From: Membranipora membranacea
Lineage: Eukaryota; Bryozoa; Gymnolaemata; Cheilostomatida; Membraniporidae
Direction: 5' to 3'
Assembly: GCA_914767715.1 (NCBI GenBank)
Contig: OU612071.1
Span: forward strand, 1,610,001-1,674,000
DNA: 64,000 bases
Below, in pieces: positions 51,401 through 63,922 of the stretch. Positions within the stretch are counted from its first letter, which is position 1, and each line of letters starts with the position of its first letter. The notes below the pieces were generated by a model. It saw only the letters and a list, made by a program, of their open reading frames with translations, was not told the DNA's origin and did not search any database. Position numbers and translations under genes: made by a program.

Positions 51401-53392
51401 TACGGGCATTTCAACAGTTCCAAACAAAGAGCCCCTATTTCCCTGATTCATCTATCAGTGTCGTGTCACGAAAGCTTAAATCGATGTACTTTTCTGAGAA
51501 CAATAGAAGTTATGCTGTTAAACTTCATTGAAGTGGATCGAAAAAACACGAAGCATATTTTGGCAGCACTCCTTGATCCACCAAAAATTCCGTGTAGGCA
51601 AGTAATACAAAGATCGTCTCAAATTTCACTTGGCTGAGGTTACACTATTGTGTTCCGGTTAGGAATTCACTATCCCTTACTTTACGTGTCATCTCTAGTC
51701 AGACAACATGTTGTATATCTGCAGCGGCAATGCATTGTGTCACTTTCTACATTATGTCATGGTCAACAACGATTGTAACCTACACTGCTTCAGGGCTCTA
51801 AGATTTAAAATCTCGATAACAGCGAAACATCCAGCCAGAATCTGGAAATCTACACAACAATCATCCTTTTATGTGGCGATGCCAGATCCTAGCCTGCAAA
51901 CTCGCTGAGCCAATCTGTTCACCTCATTTGCTACTCCCCCTTTGAGCAAGCGATGAGTTATTCAAGTGTAACATTACATACCTTACTTTGTTTTCCTGCA
52001 CACAGCCCTATCATTATTTTATGTTGCCTAACTTTGCTCCAGGCAAGTTTTTGCAAAATCATGTTTTGATTGCACTTTTCATTTACCTGCACTGTGACGT
52101 TAAGTCATACCTGTATGTGACGTTAAGTCATACCTGTATGTGACGTTAAGCCATGTTTTGCAAGGGTGTCATTATCTCTAGTTGTGAAAAAACGGCTGAT
52201 TATTTATTGTTGTGATGGCTAAAATGTCTCAGCTTATCGGACTGGTAACTGTAATAGAGAACTTAAGTTAACCTACTCTTTAGTAAGAAACAAAAGATAT
52301 TACTGTCCCTAGAATGGGACGCAATGTGCCATAAATCCTCATGCTGAGATTGTGAAACATCCTCTAAAACTGGAATGTATCTTAGAAGTGTGAAGCCGTG
52401 TAAAAGCCTTAGGGCAAACCAAAGTTGTTGTCAGAGGTGGGGAATGGGTTGGGCTGTATTAAGGGGAGCTCATACTATTATTGGGGGAGGGGAGGGGGTG
52501 AATTCATTGCCTACCGGTGTGGTTGTATTGTAAGGGAGTAGATGTATTGCAGAACGTCACCAAGTTAAACTGATTGCGAGTGGTAAGGGGAAGTAACTCC
52601 AAAAAGGCCTACCCATTAATCGATGTAGTTTTCTTAGCGATGATATATTATGTTAACATGCATCATTATTGTAAATCTGAAATTGAGATTGATTTTCTCT
52701 CTTTTGTAGCATGATATGATGATGTTGAACGTAAGTAGACCTTTTGGATAGCTCATTTATAAACATGTAAATATTTATAGTAGGTACAGTATAAGTATTT
52801 ATATTTTTATGGCCCCATTCAATGATAAATTGTGTTTTTGTGACAAATTAACCCTAAAATGGGAACTATCCAATAAACCTTAACAACAACGCTTTAATCA
52901 GGATGTATAAAACATGTAAGATCATATCATATTTTGTGCATCTAAGGTCCAGTTGTGATTCTGATTGTGTGACACTTCAGGGATAACTCCCATTTTGGAG
53001 ATCTTACAGCAGGGAGTATGGGGCATTTGCCCAAAGCTCTCTGCCACAAGTTTGCATGACATTTTGCTAACACTCTAACTCAGGCTGGCATCATCATCAC
53101 AAGTGAAGCGTTCCAATGAGATTCAAATTCCACATGAGAGCTACATAATGCCTTATCCGGTAACTGTAAGCTATCCTCATAGTTCACGAAAATTTGCCAA
53201 AAGTCATGATGATATCCGAGAGAGTCTCATTTTCTCTGCTATATTATCTATTTTTGCCATGTGTTCCTTGTTATATTCCTTTGGGAATGGATACGGATCA
53301 GCATAATAAATATGAGATTTTTGTGGAGAGTTTTCTTTTCATGTCATAGGCGTGAACAACTTATGATCAGTTTTAGTGTAGTTGCTACATTG
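48441..53392. other. No gene recognised
   Basis: Nearly 5 kb without family motifs. Small structures: a local repeat of 'gcagctcggctag' (48.5 kb), a 23-bp triplicate at 52,095, and G-rich runs near 52,480. Open stretches here are short and carry no recognisable domain. Confidence 0.45.
52095..52163 (+). repeat. Three tandem 23-bp units containing TGACGTTA
   Basis: 'tgacgttaagtcatacctgt' + 'atg' twice, then a degenerate third. Each unit holds a CRE-like TGACGT core. No neighbouring gene is visible. Confidence 0.7.
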
Positions 53393-53995
53393 AATATTAG
53401 TCAAGTTCTAATAGCCATCATATATCACTTTGGAGTTGCCCCACCACACATAAATAAAGGCAACTCCTATTTTCACATGTAGTTGGAATACAACGGTATA
53501 AATAACATGTCACAGCCAGAAACCAGTCAGTCACATAGCGGCAACCAGATAGTGAAGACTATTATCATACTTTGTACTGAGGAATCATATTATACCTTTG
53601 TACCAACTACATATATATATATATATATATATATTATTATTTCATATTATTATGGATCCGAACAAATCAACCAAAAACTTGTAGGACGCTACAACATAAC
53701 CAGAAAATAAAAACCGACAGAAAAAGGAAAAGAAAAAAGAAGGTAAGATTGGGAAAGTGACTCTACTTATGAGTGTTTACTGCTAGATTACTCATATGAG
53801 GATTATATTACTTGTAGAGTCACCCAAAAAGTTGGCGGCTAGTAGAGAAGACAATCCACTGATAGCTCTGTACTGAGAAGATCTTGCTTGAGCAAGTCAG
53901 ACATTTGTAACAGTGATTTGAGGTGAGCCTGTTCTATCAATTGTATTGAGTTTAGTTGTATCAGTTATTCTAAAACCCCTAATTTCAGATATAAC
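53393..53995 (-). repeat. Interspersed repeat, inverted copy of 21255-21860
   Basis: Reverse-complement match with a (TA)n tract at 53,611-53,633 and the 'agatcttgcttgagcaagtc' palindrome-containing segment. Confidence 0.8.
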
Positions 53996-56383
53996 AGAGT
54001 GCATGATAAAAAAAATACCATTGTTTTCAAGGAAGACTGGTTGCTATCTTGCCCAGTGAATGCAAATTAAGAATACTAAATTGCATGTTCCGGGTTTAAA
54101 CAGACAGCTCAACAATCAATGATTGCTTGTTACAGCTTTTGACCATTACCACTTTTCCACTGAGAATCATAGGGACAGCACTTAATATAATGTTACTGGT
54201 CTGTTTTACCGTTTATCATGTTTGTATACACTTGGGAGCAATCATTTGGTCCCGACCAGTGAGAAGAAAAGTGGAGGATATTCCGTGATCAAATAATTCA
54301 ATGTTACCATCAGCTATTGCCGCCCATAGTAAACTTGCTCACCAAATGACAGTATAGAAAGACCAAATCAGATCAAAGTCAACACATTGGCTAATGAAAC
54401 ACCATTTGACACACTCACCGAGTCCGGTTAGTACACTGGAGCAATGGCTTCAAGAAGTCCTAAGCTGATAAGCTGGAGGGTGTCCTTTTCTGTTCCATAA
54501 ATAGGAGTAGGATATCAATCTGAGGTAAAGCCTCTGATAATGTTAAATAGTGCAGAGTACTATTTCCGTCGAGTAATACAGAGATGTAGACTAGAAGTCT
54601 CTTACTTATATTTCAGCTCTCTGAGCTCAGTATGCAGCTTTTAACTCACGGCTGCAGTGAGTGTCAGCGGAATAATGAAAGCATTCGGATATGTATAATA
54701 CTAAGTACACACAAAATGGTATGACATGTACACAAACTATGATAGATGAGGTATGATAGGTATGAGCTTAGTGTGTGTGTAGATCTGATCCGGTTACCTC
54801 CCTCATAACAACACAAATAGAGTTTGTTTATTCGTTGCTAAGCATCAATACAAAAATTTATGCAGTTCTAAATGGGCATTAAAAACGTAGTTGTTGTATG
54901 AATGGCAGCATTGTTGTTAAATACAATACAGCAGTGTTATACAGCCAATATCGTTAAAAATCCTTTGTCTGATCAGACTAAGTACCTAAACTATGTCTTA
55001 GTATGCAACATGGGCTGCACCAACAGACCCTCTAATATGAATGTTTCATAAAACTGGCTATTGGCCACATAGAACTGGACTTTTTCTATAAATATATTTA
55101 CACAGTACACGAGTTAGCCTTGCTGAATTATGATCACACTGTTATTTATCCTTTGCATAGCCCATTCAAAGTGTATACAGGTGTGCTAGGTAGATTGAGT
55201 TTGCTCGGCCTAAATTGAACAAACCTTTGACATGTTTGTGCGCTCAGACAAGATGCTGAGTTTTGCTATAAGCGGCAACAATTCAGTTCTTAATATTTGA
55301 ATAAGAAAAACGATTCCATTTCCAAACCATCAGGGCAAAAAAATACAAAACAAAAAAAGTACCTTGAGATAAGGTTGTGATTCCTTGATGTAATTAATGT
55401 AAATTGGTTATGGCTTTAGGAAGGAGTTATCCCACTTCATTATCAGGACAGACAACTACCCAAGATATACACAGCCCTGTAAATCTTTTGTTTCAGCAGA
55501 AATAATTTTCCTGAATTAAGCTGAATGTTAACTCATTTCAAGCACGTTAGTCCCATCCTAGGAAAGTGAGACATTTGACACAAACAGGATAATCAGTACT
55601 TAATTTGTGTCAGACTATCATGCGGTTATTTTTATTCAGCTAAAGCATGTATAGAATACAGAAAATGTTATTGATAATATGAAATGAACTATAGTAAGTT
55701 ATAGTAAGATATAAAATATATAATATACATGATAACAAGAGATGAAATACACATTCACAAACCAGCACTCCCTCGCTGCAGCTATTATATATCTTTATTA
55801 CCACTCGTCTATGAGAAAAACTTGAAGGCCTACTATTCATATAACGATAGGCAGTGAAAGACAATTCTTCCCTGGTAGTAGTTTGTTAGTGCTGAACATC
55901 TGTGTAAGAGGCGTGAAAACATTTAGTCCAGCTCTCTAATCATCATCTGAAAAAGCACAGGCTATGATTAACGAATGTATAAACGAGTATCTTGAAGTGG
56001 CTAGCTGTGATGATGCAGCTTAATGACATATGATTATATGAGTTTTTGTCATTATCAGACATAACACTACTTTGATATACAACCTCAAATATTTATGTTA
56101 TTACATTTTTTTATCCTCATACATAAAGAATGTTATACAAATGTCACTTCATCACCTCTGCCTTAAAATTGACCGGTTTAGTATTTTAGTTCTTATATTT
56201 TCTCAGACTAGCAATGCTTTTAAGTACGTGATGAGCAGTTTATTTACTAGAGCGGCACATCATTCATCGATCAAAAAAAACTACTGAACATAAGATTGTA
56301 ACAAATAGTCATCAAATAAAAAATACTCAATATCCCTTGGCTGGGTATAGGAAGCTTACTTTACTTACTTTTTGCCTGTTGAC
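53996..56383. other. No gene recognised
   Basis: AT-rich DNA, no motif, no repeat partner noted. Confidence 0.4.
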
Positions 56384-56493
56384 TTATAAAATCCCGTAAT
56401 GTTTCATGATGGCCAACTCTCTGTGCATTATTAGAATAGGATGAAGTTTTCTACGCATGATCTCCCTCAAGTGGTGAATTGTCGGTGAAATGT
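56384..56493 (-). CDS. Candidate terminal exon of NTase-TPR gene copy 2
   Basis: Acceptor TTTGCAG, then 110 nt encoding (D)ISPTIHHLREIMRRKLHP, more helical residues and K-H-Y-G-I-L with TAA at 56,386-56,384. The phase (two leading bases) fits the donor GAAG|GTGTGT at 56,985. If used, it replaces the read-through ending V-W-V-A-S-V-H-K-E-M-T at 56,947. Supported only by phase, acceptor and amphipathic sequence. Confidence 0.4.
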
Positions 56494-56946
56494 CTGCAAA
56501 CAGAAAGTGGTTTTATTTTGTAAAATTTATCACAGGGTAGAGAGAACTCAAACATTTTCTGTGAAGCTACAAAATAATATATATACCATACCATGCATTA
56601 ACTTTTACTCTTTTTGTGTATATGCATAGTAAAACCTTATACAGGGCACTTGAACACTTTCAATGACAATTCATGAAAAACAATTATTCACATCATAGAC
56701 TAGATGGAGCTTACCATTATATGATAAGCCATTGCTTTGCTTATAACTTAAAAGGCACTAATTGTGAATGCTCTAGGAATTCTCTCCCAATGTCTTGAAA
56801 TAATGCCGTACAGCATGTATTTAAATTGAATTTTTTTTCCGAAACCTAATTTTATGTCATGTTTAAATTTTTAAGCTAGCTTGTGTGGATTATCTATATC
56901 ATGTTGTGTTTGTAGTGATGAAATTTTATATTTTTGTTACTGAGAC

Positions 56947-59716
56947 TTATGTCATCTCCTTATGAACAGATGCTACCCACACACCTTCACTGCAGTGCTG
57001 ACTGATATAGTTATCCAAACTTTTCCTTTCCTTATCAAGAGATCCCTCTATCTTTCTCACTTTTTCCTCTAAAGCTTTTGCTCTTTCATCTTGTCCCACA
57101 GCACACAGAATCTTACCTCTCTCTGTCACAAGAGCAGCATACTCCTCATTACATGCTGCGTCTCCGTAAGCCTCCTCCATATAACCTTGTGCTTCTCTGA
57201 GTGATTCCTCTGCCGCGGTAAAGTCTCCATTCTCTTTCTCTACTCCAGCTATAGCCACAAGAACTCGAGCAGCATTCAAGTTTGAATGATTCTCACGATA
57301 CACATCCAACGAAGCTTTATAATGCTTAGTTGCTATCACCGTGTCCTCACCGCTGCACTTAGCCAGATCACCTCGTGTCTTCTCTAGTCTCCCATAGTCG
57401 ATGTGAGTCGGCTGTTTTGGATGAGCTTTGTCAAGCGTCCTCTTGGTTGCGAGATACCACTGATCATTATCTACTGGTTCATTTGTTTCTCTAAGATCCT
57501 CCAATGTTTCGACATCCTCACAGTCAAACCGGATGTTTTCTAACTGTTTATCCTCTGGTAGCTGCTCTAGGTCAGGTTCTGGCTGGCTGCTGACGCACAG
57601 CTCACCTTGAGTCAGCATGATCTCGCACATGAGATCTTTCACTCGCCCATCAGCTGGTAAAAACCTTTTGATGATGTCAGAAGCTGTGGCAAGATACTTT
57701 GCATGTTTGAATATTCTTCCAAGATCTTTGAGGATTGCAACCTTTGTTTTGCCATCAATGTTCTTGTCGATAACCATTTTCAAGCCTAATGATCGCGACT
57801 TCGTGAAGTAGAGCTTGGAAACATCTTTCCTGCCACATCGATCAAGAATTTCCCCAATAATAAAGACGCAGTGTGCCATTTCTCTAGTAGGATTGTTTAC
57901 ATAGTCAAGTTTGTCATCAAAACTCATCTCATCAAATCCTGCAATCAAACTGTCATCTTTGCTCTTCCCATCTGATGCTGTATAAATGATGAACTCCTTC
58001 AACACTTTGACCAGCATCTGTAGAGTTGCCGATCTGTTCGGATACAGCAGCATAAGAAGTTTGGCCGATTCAAACTGAATGAGAGCTCGTTCTTTCTTCT
58101 CTTCTGGTGACTCATTGCCAGTCAGACTGTTCTCTGCTAACTCATACATTCTCATCGCCTCACTCAGATTCCCCATCCCTTCATTACACTTTCCCATACC
58201 TCTGTAGACTTCAGTTAGTTTTACCTCATGCTTCTTCATCTTCAGTTTGTCATCACATACTTGTTGATACGGCTCAGGGCCTGTTTGTAGTTCTTCAACT
58301 GGAGATGAGAATGTGCCAGAATGTAGCAAACATACGGATCATCAGTAGCTGTACCAGATCGAACGACTGCGTCCCATTGGCCGGAATAGAAGTGTGCAAG
58401 AGAAGAGCTATCAGGATTTTTATTGACATCTGTCTGAGTTATCTGCTTTATATCTTCTGCTGTTGAGAGGTTGCTCAGAGTAGAAAAGTGGGACTGCATA
58501 TCTAGGATACTTTCGCTTAGGATGTGAAATTCCTCTGTGGCCATTCTCCAGAGTTTACGACCAGTAAACACAAGTTTCTCTCCTCCATCCCTGAATGTAA
58601 CAACATCTGTCCCTGTTTCTGTCTCCTCGGAGTCATATGTGGAGAACCGATCATGCTTAGAATCCATGAATATGTAGCATCTCAGACGTGAGTATGAGGC
58701 ATGGGCAAGGAGAAACTGAAGAGAGTTGTTGAAAGACTTTTCATGCTCTGAATTTAGTTTTGCCAAGGTCTGCCAGGAGTCACATTCAGATGAACATTTG
58801 ATGATTGCGGTGTCTAGAAGGACAAGTGAGGGGAATCTATAAAGTAAAGTTTTTGCATTCAATGTGAAACCTGCTGAATACTCATTGAATTCAGGCCGAA
58901 ATTTGTACCGCTCTATGTCACTGAGCAGCATTTTTAGACTCACACTCAGTCTGTCAGAGTTCATTTTCTTGATTTTCTTTCTCTCTGCCTCAAAAGCTGA
59001 GAGCAAATCTTCTTTTTTGTTGTGAGCGTATAGTAGAGTTGTGAATTTTAGCATAGCAGAAATATCCCCTTTTATTGCTTCTGTGGGATGAGGACCTTCG
59101 AATGTAGCCTTGTATACTTTAATCAGTTCACCAGGAGTGGAAAGGAACTGATTGGGATGGTCATAATTTCCTGTCGGGACATTCCCTGATGTTTTAGTTA
59201 TCCCATCGATTTGGTAGCCATGATCTCTTCCGTCCACATACCATCCTGACAGTTCCTCAATGTCCAGTGAGCTCAGCCTTGTTTCCCTGAGAGTGCTTAT
59301 GTAGAAATATGTCAGGACCGCCAGCCGCTCAAAATATTCAGTGTGACTGGACTCCTCGACCAGAAATAGATATTCTATATCAGAGTAAGGTGTCGCCTCA
59401 CCTCTACCTAATGAGCCTATCCCAACCACAGAGAATGTACATGGAGGCTGACTCTTAATACTCTCTAGAGATTTCTCAACAACTAGAGCAGCAAATTCCT
59501 TCCTCATCTTATTAGAATCTGCAACGGTTTGTTGCATTTGTTTGGTGTTCCATTTGAGTTCGATCTTGCTATCTAGCTCTTCGATCTGAGTTTTTAGTTC
59601 AGTCCTAATCGAGCGTAGCCTATCATGGAGCCGACCAACATTCTTATAAAAAGTCTTGATACTGATGTTACAGTCTGAGTCAAGATACATCCGGAGCACA
59701 TTCCAGACCTTGTGAC
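56947..59716 (-). pseudogene. Ankyrin-NTase-TPR gene copy 2, NTase/TPR exon (5'-truncated, one frameshift)
   Basis: Starts inside the gene at V-L-R-M-Y-L-D-S-D-C-N, where R3 replaces upstream exons. It then shows the coiled-coil-like segment, the NTase motif GSLGRGEATPYSDIEYL (about 59.42 kb), the conserved KFRPEFNEYSAGFTLNAKTL block, and TPR-like repeats from 58.35 kb to the end (W-D-A-V-V-R-S-G, Y-R-G-M-G-K-C-N-E-G-M-G, then A-E-E-S-L-R-E-A-Q-G-Y, Y-A-A-L-V-T-E-R-G-K). A one-base deletion near 58,271 shifts the frame relative to copy 1. It keeps about 400 residues of C-terminal TPR region that copy 1 has lost. No signal peptide or membrane segment is seen; probably intracellular. Function unknown. 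Confidence 0.8.
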
Positions 59717-59718
59717 CA

Positions 59719-61463
59719 CATACCATCACATCACATACATCCATACATACATCCATACCATCACATCATCATAGGATGATAGCAGAGGTGTTGAGTCTAG
59801 ATTGAAAAGGATGGCCAATTAATATCAATATCACAGAGGTTGTGAAGTCTGTACGGATACATTAAATAATACATTAACTGTACATCTAAATCTATTATCA
59901 TTAGAAGTTGTCTGTTCTATTGTCGCGAGGGCATAAATCCAAATTTCTCTAATGTCAAAACTGAACAACAACACATAGTATGTAAAACCTTTGTTGAGGG
60001 GGAGGGGGACAAAGCTTGTCAAGACAGGCTTCCACCCCATATAAATTTTTTGTGTGGTTCTTCAGTAACACATCAGGAGAAACAAACCACGCAAACTCAC
60101 AACCTCATTCTCATCGCTGATTCTTCTTGGCTACTACTTATCTTATTTATCACAAGGTCACAAGATCACAAAGTCACAAGGCTTATCTTTAAAGTGGAAC
60201 TTCAGACCAGTTTGGTTCTAAGACAACTCCTAACACTTGATAGGTGGTGGTAACAGGCGGTCCCAAACTCCCTGGTGGTAAAAACTTGCACTTGATAATA
60301 CAAGTCTGCAATCGCTGTATCAAAGTGCTCTCTGTTTATAGGCAATACAGAGCACACCTGGTGGTCAAAGAAAACCTCTATAGTCAGTGGTCTGCAGTGG
60401 GACTCGAACACAAGACTACTTAGGTAGATCAATCATTATAACATCACTGAGTAATTTGACGTAATGCTTCTTCATGATGTGAATTGTGAATCGAACAAAA
60501 GCTACTTTGTAGAATATAAGGTTGAGATACCTGAAAGCTTTCTGCCCACTGTATCAGTAATGAAGTCTTAGCTCGATTACATCTGGATTAGTCGCTGCAT
60601 ACACAAGTCAAGTCCGTGTGTCAATATGTGTCGAAGTAATCGCTTGCATAATTATCGGTGTGATAAGATTAAACGATGCTTTATTTAGCTGCTATTAACT
60701 GAGTGATGAAAGGTGCCATAGAGCCTAGTAAACAACTCCCTCAGAAACAGTGCTTTTTACAAAGTCTACTTCAGGCCAATAAACTTTAAAAATGTAACTC
60801 TGATGACAATGAGTTATGAGAGACAGTATTCCTCAAGCTATAGACAATAGCTTGAATTCCTATGACGATGCGGCTCCAAAATAAGAAAGCCTTTATTAAC
60901 CACATTTTGCCCCTTTCGAGGACAGATACTGCCTTGCCTGTAACGGCTGCCTATTCCCTGACATTTTGTTCGACAAGTTTGCTGCGATTGGCAGCTTATC
61001 AATCCCAATCAATCAATCTAATCCCAATGGTGAAGTTAAAACAATCATGGAAATACAACTAAATTCAGCATACAGTACAACGACACAGTACGCTATTTTG
61101 TTTCTGACAAAGAGTATTGGGGTCATTTAGGTTTTTTATTTTCTGCTAACATCGGCAATAAGGCGATGCACTGGGGAGGGATTCCACTGGATAATGATTG
61201 GCAAACTATTTAGCCGGGGACTCTTACCTTTTGTCCAACAAGTAGTTCCTTTAGGTTCAGCCTTGGAGGGTTCTGTTATTGGTTTGTTCTTATATCTCCT
61301 CAGCCGGTACTCTTATTTTGGTTACGCTGCAGTGGCACTTGCTGTTATTAGATAGTTTGTGAATCTCATAGCTTCACCTGACCTCAGATACTTAAATCCC
61401 TCCTTACTGTAATAAGAAGCACGGATAAGATGATCTGTCAGCGATGACTCTAAGTTGAATGAT
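59719..61463 (+). repeat. Long interspersed repeat R3
   Basis: Very close to R1 (32716-34460): same microsatellite start, foldback with G-rich core, SINE-like segment and 'aagttgaatgat' where it is interrupted by a TIR element. Its left end lies directly at the broken NTase gene. Confidence 0.9.
60243..60443 (-). repeat. SINE-like segment inside R3
   Basis: Same as in R1, with B-box-like 'TGTTCGAGTCCC' and the shared body. Confidence 0.6.
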
Positions 61464-62517
61464 GATTTCATTTATGAGCTAGTCACATTGTTCTGAAAGC
61501 AATCCTAGACTAATCTGTTTGTCAAATAATAATTTGAGAAGACATTGCCAGATTTGCCTTAAAATCCATGCAATGGATGCTATGTGTGCAATCCGCACTG
61601 TATATCAGCGTTCCCAAAACAGAAAAACCATTAGAATATTAATGTCAACAGGGGAAATTAAATTTGTCTGATACCGGCATCGTCTATAATATTGGACAGA
61701 AACTATTACTATCGTTATAATACAGTTATATCAAACGGAACGTAATTAATTAGTGATTACATCAAAATACAGTTTCTCATTCATACATTGTAATACGTCA
61801 AGGTTTTGTTCACAAGAAAAAATGGAAATGCACTCACAACTTAAATGTGTCTATTACACATCTCGGTGCCGGGACTTTAATATAGTCGAGCTGGGCAGAC
61901 GGGTATAACGAATCCCTATAAAAGTATTACTCTAGTAACTGAGATTCCAAACTGACAATGCATACGTGTGAACAAAGTGCCAAAAAAGGAAAAAGGAAAA
62001 GAAAATATTTAGCCAGTAGCCTAATTGTCAATTAATATAAAATTGCCAAGTTATACAAGTAGCGAGGTCAGATCGAGCAATGCGACATTAACATAATAGA
62101 TTACTTTACTTATTAAAATAACTTACGTCGTGTGATGCTATTACAGAAAAGATCAGGTGTGAAGACCAGACTTGTGTAGTGTAGATATGGTAAAAGATTG
62201 GAGTATAATTATAAAATCTCCATCTTCACAATTAGAATAATAGCATGACTTGCCACTCTCGTTCACAAAAGCAAAGTGGGTATGCTTTTTTCGTAATTGA
62301 ATGAACGCTGCTTTGAAATTACAGAATATAAAAAATATGATGAAATATTTGATTCTATTGTGATTCCCTGTTGTTATTCATATTCTAATGGTGTTTCTGT
62401 ATGGGAACACTGATACACAGCGCATAATTCAAACGTAACAAACACTGCACTGATTTGTAGGCAAGCCTAACTAAGTCTTGATCAAAAAAGGAGTATTCAA
62501 ATCATATGTCTTATCAC

Positions 62518-63716
62518 CAGACCTGGGTCCAAGTCATCGCAAGTCAAGTCAAGTCAAGTCATTGTCGATGCTAAGTCAAGTCAAGTCACATTTACACCAA
62601 GTCAAGTCAAGTCAATGGGTCTCTATTTTTTTCGCCATCAAGTCAAGTCAAGTCGAGTCATGATTTTTGTAAGTCAAGTCAAGTCAAAGATGGGTGACTT
62701 ACAAGTCATGGCAAAGTCACGCTCATTAACCGTGAAAATCAACTCGGAATTTATTTCAATCCCGGGTGACTCCAAATCGTGGAGGATTTAGTTAGGTCCT
62801 CAGGAGTTGCTCTACTAAACGGGATTTGCTCGCCTCCCCACAAACGAAAGAAGGTATGGGTGTGTACGCAATTCAGCATTGTTACTTCATTGTATATATG
62901 TACCTTTATTGTGTCCCATCCTAACCAATGGTGACAACAACAATGAACATCATCATCATACATGGATGATCATGTGCTGTTTTGAAAACTCTACATCCCT
63001 TGACTGATGGAATAGAGCACCCAGAGAATGCAATCATTATCAAACAATACATTTTCTGCAATCCATAAACTTATTTCAGTTCACGATGGGTGGTGTATGT
63101 TATGGAATTGCTTGGAAGTGAATTTCAAAAAAAGAAAGTCCAGCCTTCTGCTGTTGTGAGAAGCACAAAAAGAAAAAGTGTGAAACATCCTTAGACTAGA
63201 AGGATTTCTGTCTGATGATTATGATGATGTTGATGATGATACAAGCAGTCTTCTGAATAAACCTGCACTGTATGATCAGACTATATTAATATTGCATCAT
63301 GGGATACATTTTACATTTTACTGATTACAAGACAACAAGAGAAGACAACTAATATGTAAGGCAGGAACTCTGACTACTTACCCATAGCTGAGAAGTTGGG
63401 TTTTCTGTCTCGGAGTTGGGGTTTCAGAGTTGGGGTTTCAGAGTTGGGGTTCTCAGTTATGATTATCCTTCCTATATCTCTTTCTACATTATGCTATAAA
63501 ATTTCACACATTGACTTATGTTGACTTGACCAAAGTCAGGGCAACTCCCAAGTCAAGTCAAGTCAAAGTCAATTTTTTGTTAAGTCAAGTCAAGTGTTGT
63601 TTATTTGTTTTCGACATCAAGTCAAGTCAAGTCATAATTTTGTTGAATCAAGTCAAGTCGTGACTTTGACTTGAATTGAAGATGACTTGACTTACCATGA
63701 CCTGGACCCAGGTCTG
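62518..63716. mobile_element. hAT-like nonautonomous element with AAGTC-rich subterminal arrays (1,199 bp)
   Basis: Starts CAGACCTGGGTCCAAGTCAT, ends with the inverted GACCTGGACCCAGGTCTG, and is flanked by a perfect 8-bp duplication, CTTATCAC (62510-62517 and 63717-63724). Both ends (62,530-62,710 and 63,500-63,700) are packed with 'aagtcaagtcaagtc' words, resembling the subterminal transposase-binding repeats of hAT elements. The middle is AT-rich with no reading frame. Confidence 0.9.
63412..63451 (+). repeat. Short tandem repeat (gagttggggtttca)n
   Basis: About three copies of a 14-15-bp unit inside the hAT-like element. Confidence 0.7.
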
Positions 63717-63732
63717 CTTATCACTTGCCACA

Positions 63733-63922
63733 TCCCGAAGCATGGGCGGCGAAATTTTAGTACCTTATCGGCGAGGCTCTCTGTTTCCATGCAGGTCGAA
63801 GCACATCTAGGGGCCAACCAATGCATGAGTAGGTGTTGGACCGCAGTGGGATTCGTACCCTAGACCTTCAACATGTGCATGCTGAAGTCCGGCGCTCTAA
63901 TCAACTGAGCCACCTCATACTC
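63733..63922 (-). repeat. tRNA-derived SINE, copy 3
   Basis: Minus strand: 'GGTGGCTCAGTTGATTAGAG' (A box), B-box variant GGTACGAATCC, and the 'CACTGCGGTCCAACACCTAC' body, ending 'GGGATGTGGCAAGTGATAAG'. Same family as 38.6 and 39.7 kb but clearly more diverged; adjoins the hAT target duplication. Confidence 0.8.

Noticed and set aside
51317-51908. Plus-strand frames of 66-106 codons as host exons
   Set aside because: No family similarity recognised and no consistent splice-site pairs.
62478-62663. Small serine/lysine-rich protein (VKSSQVKS repeats)
   Set aside because: Translation of AAGTC arrays inside a hAT-like element.
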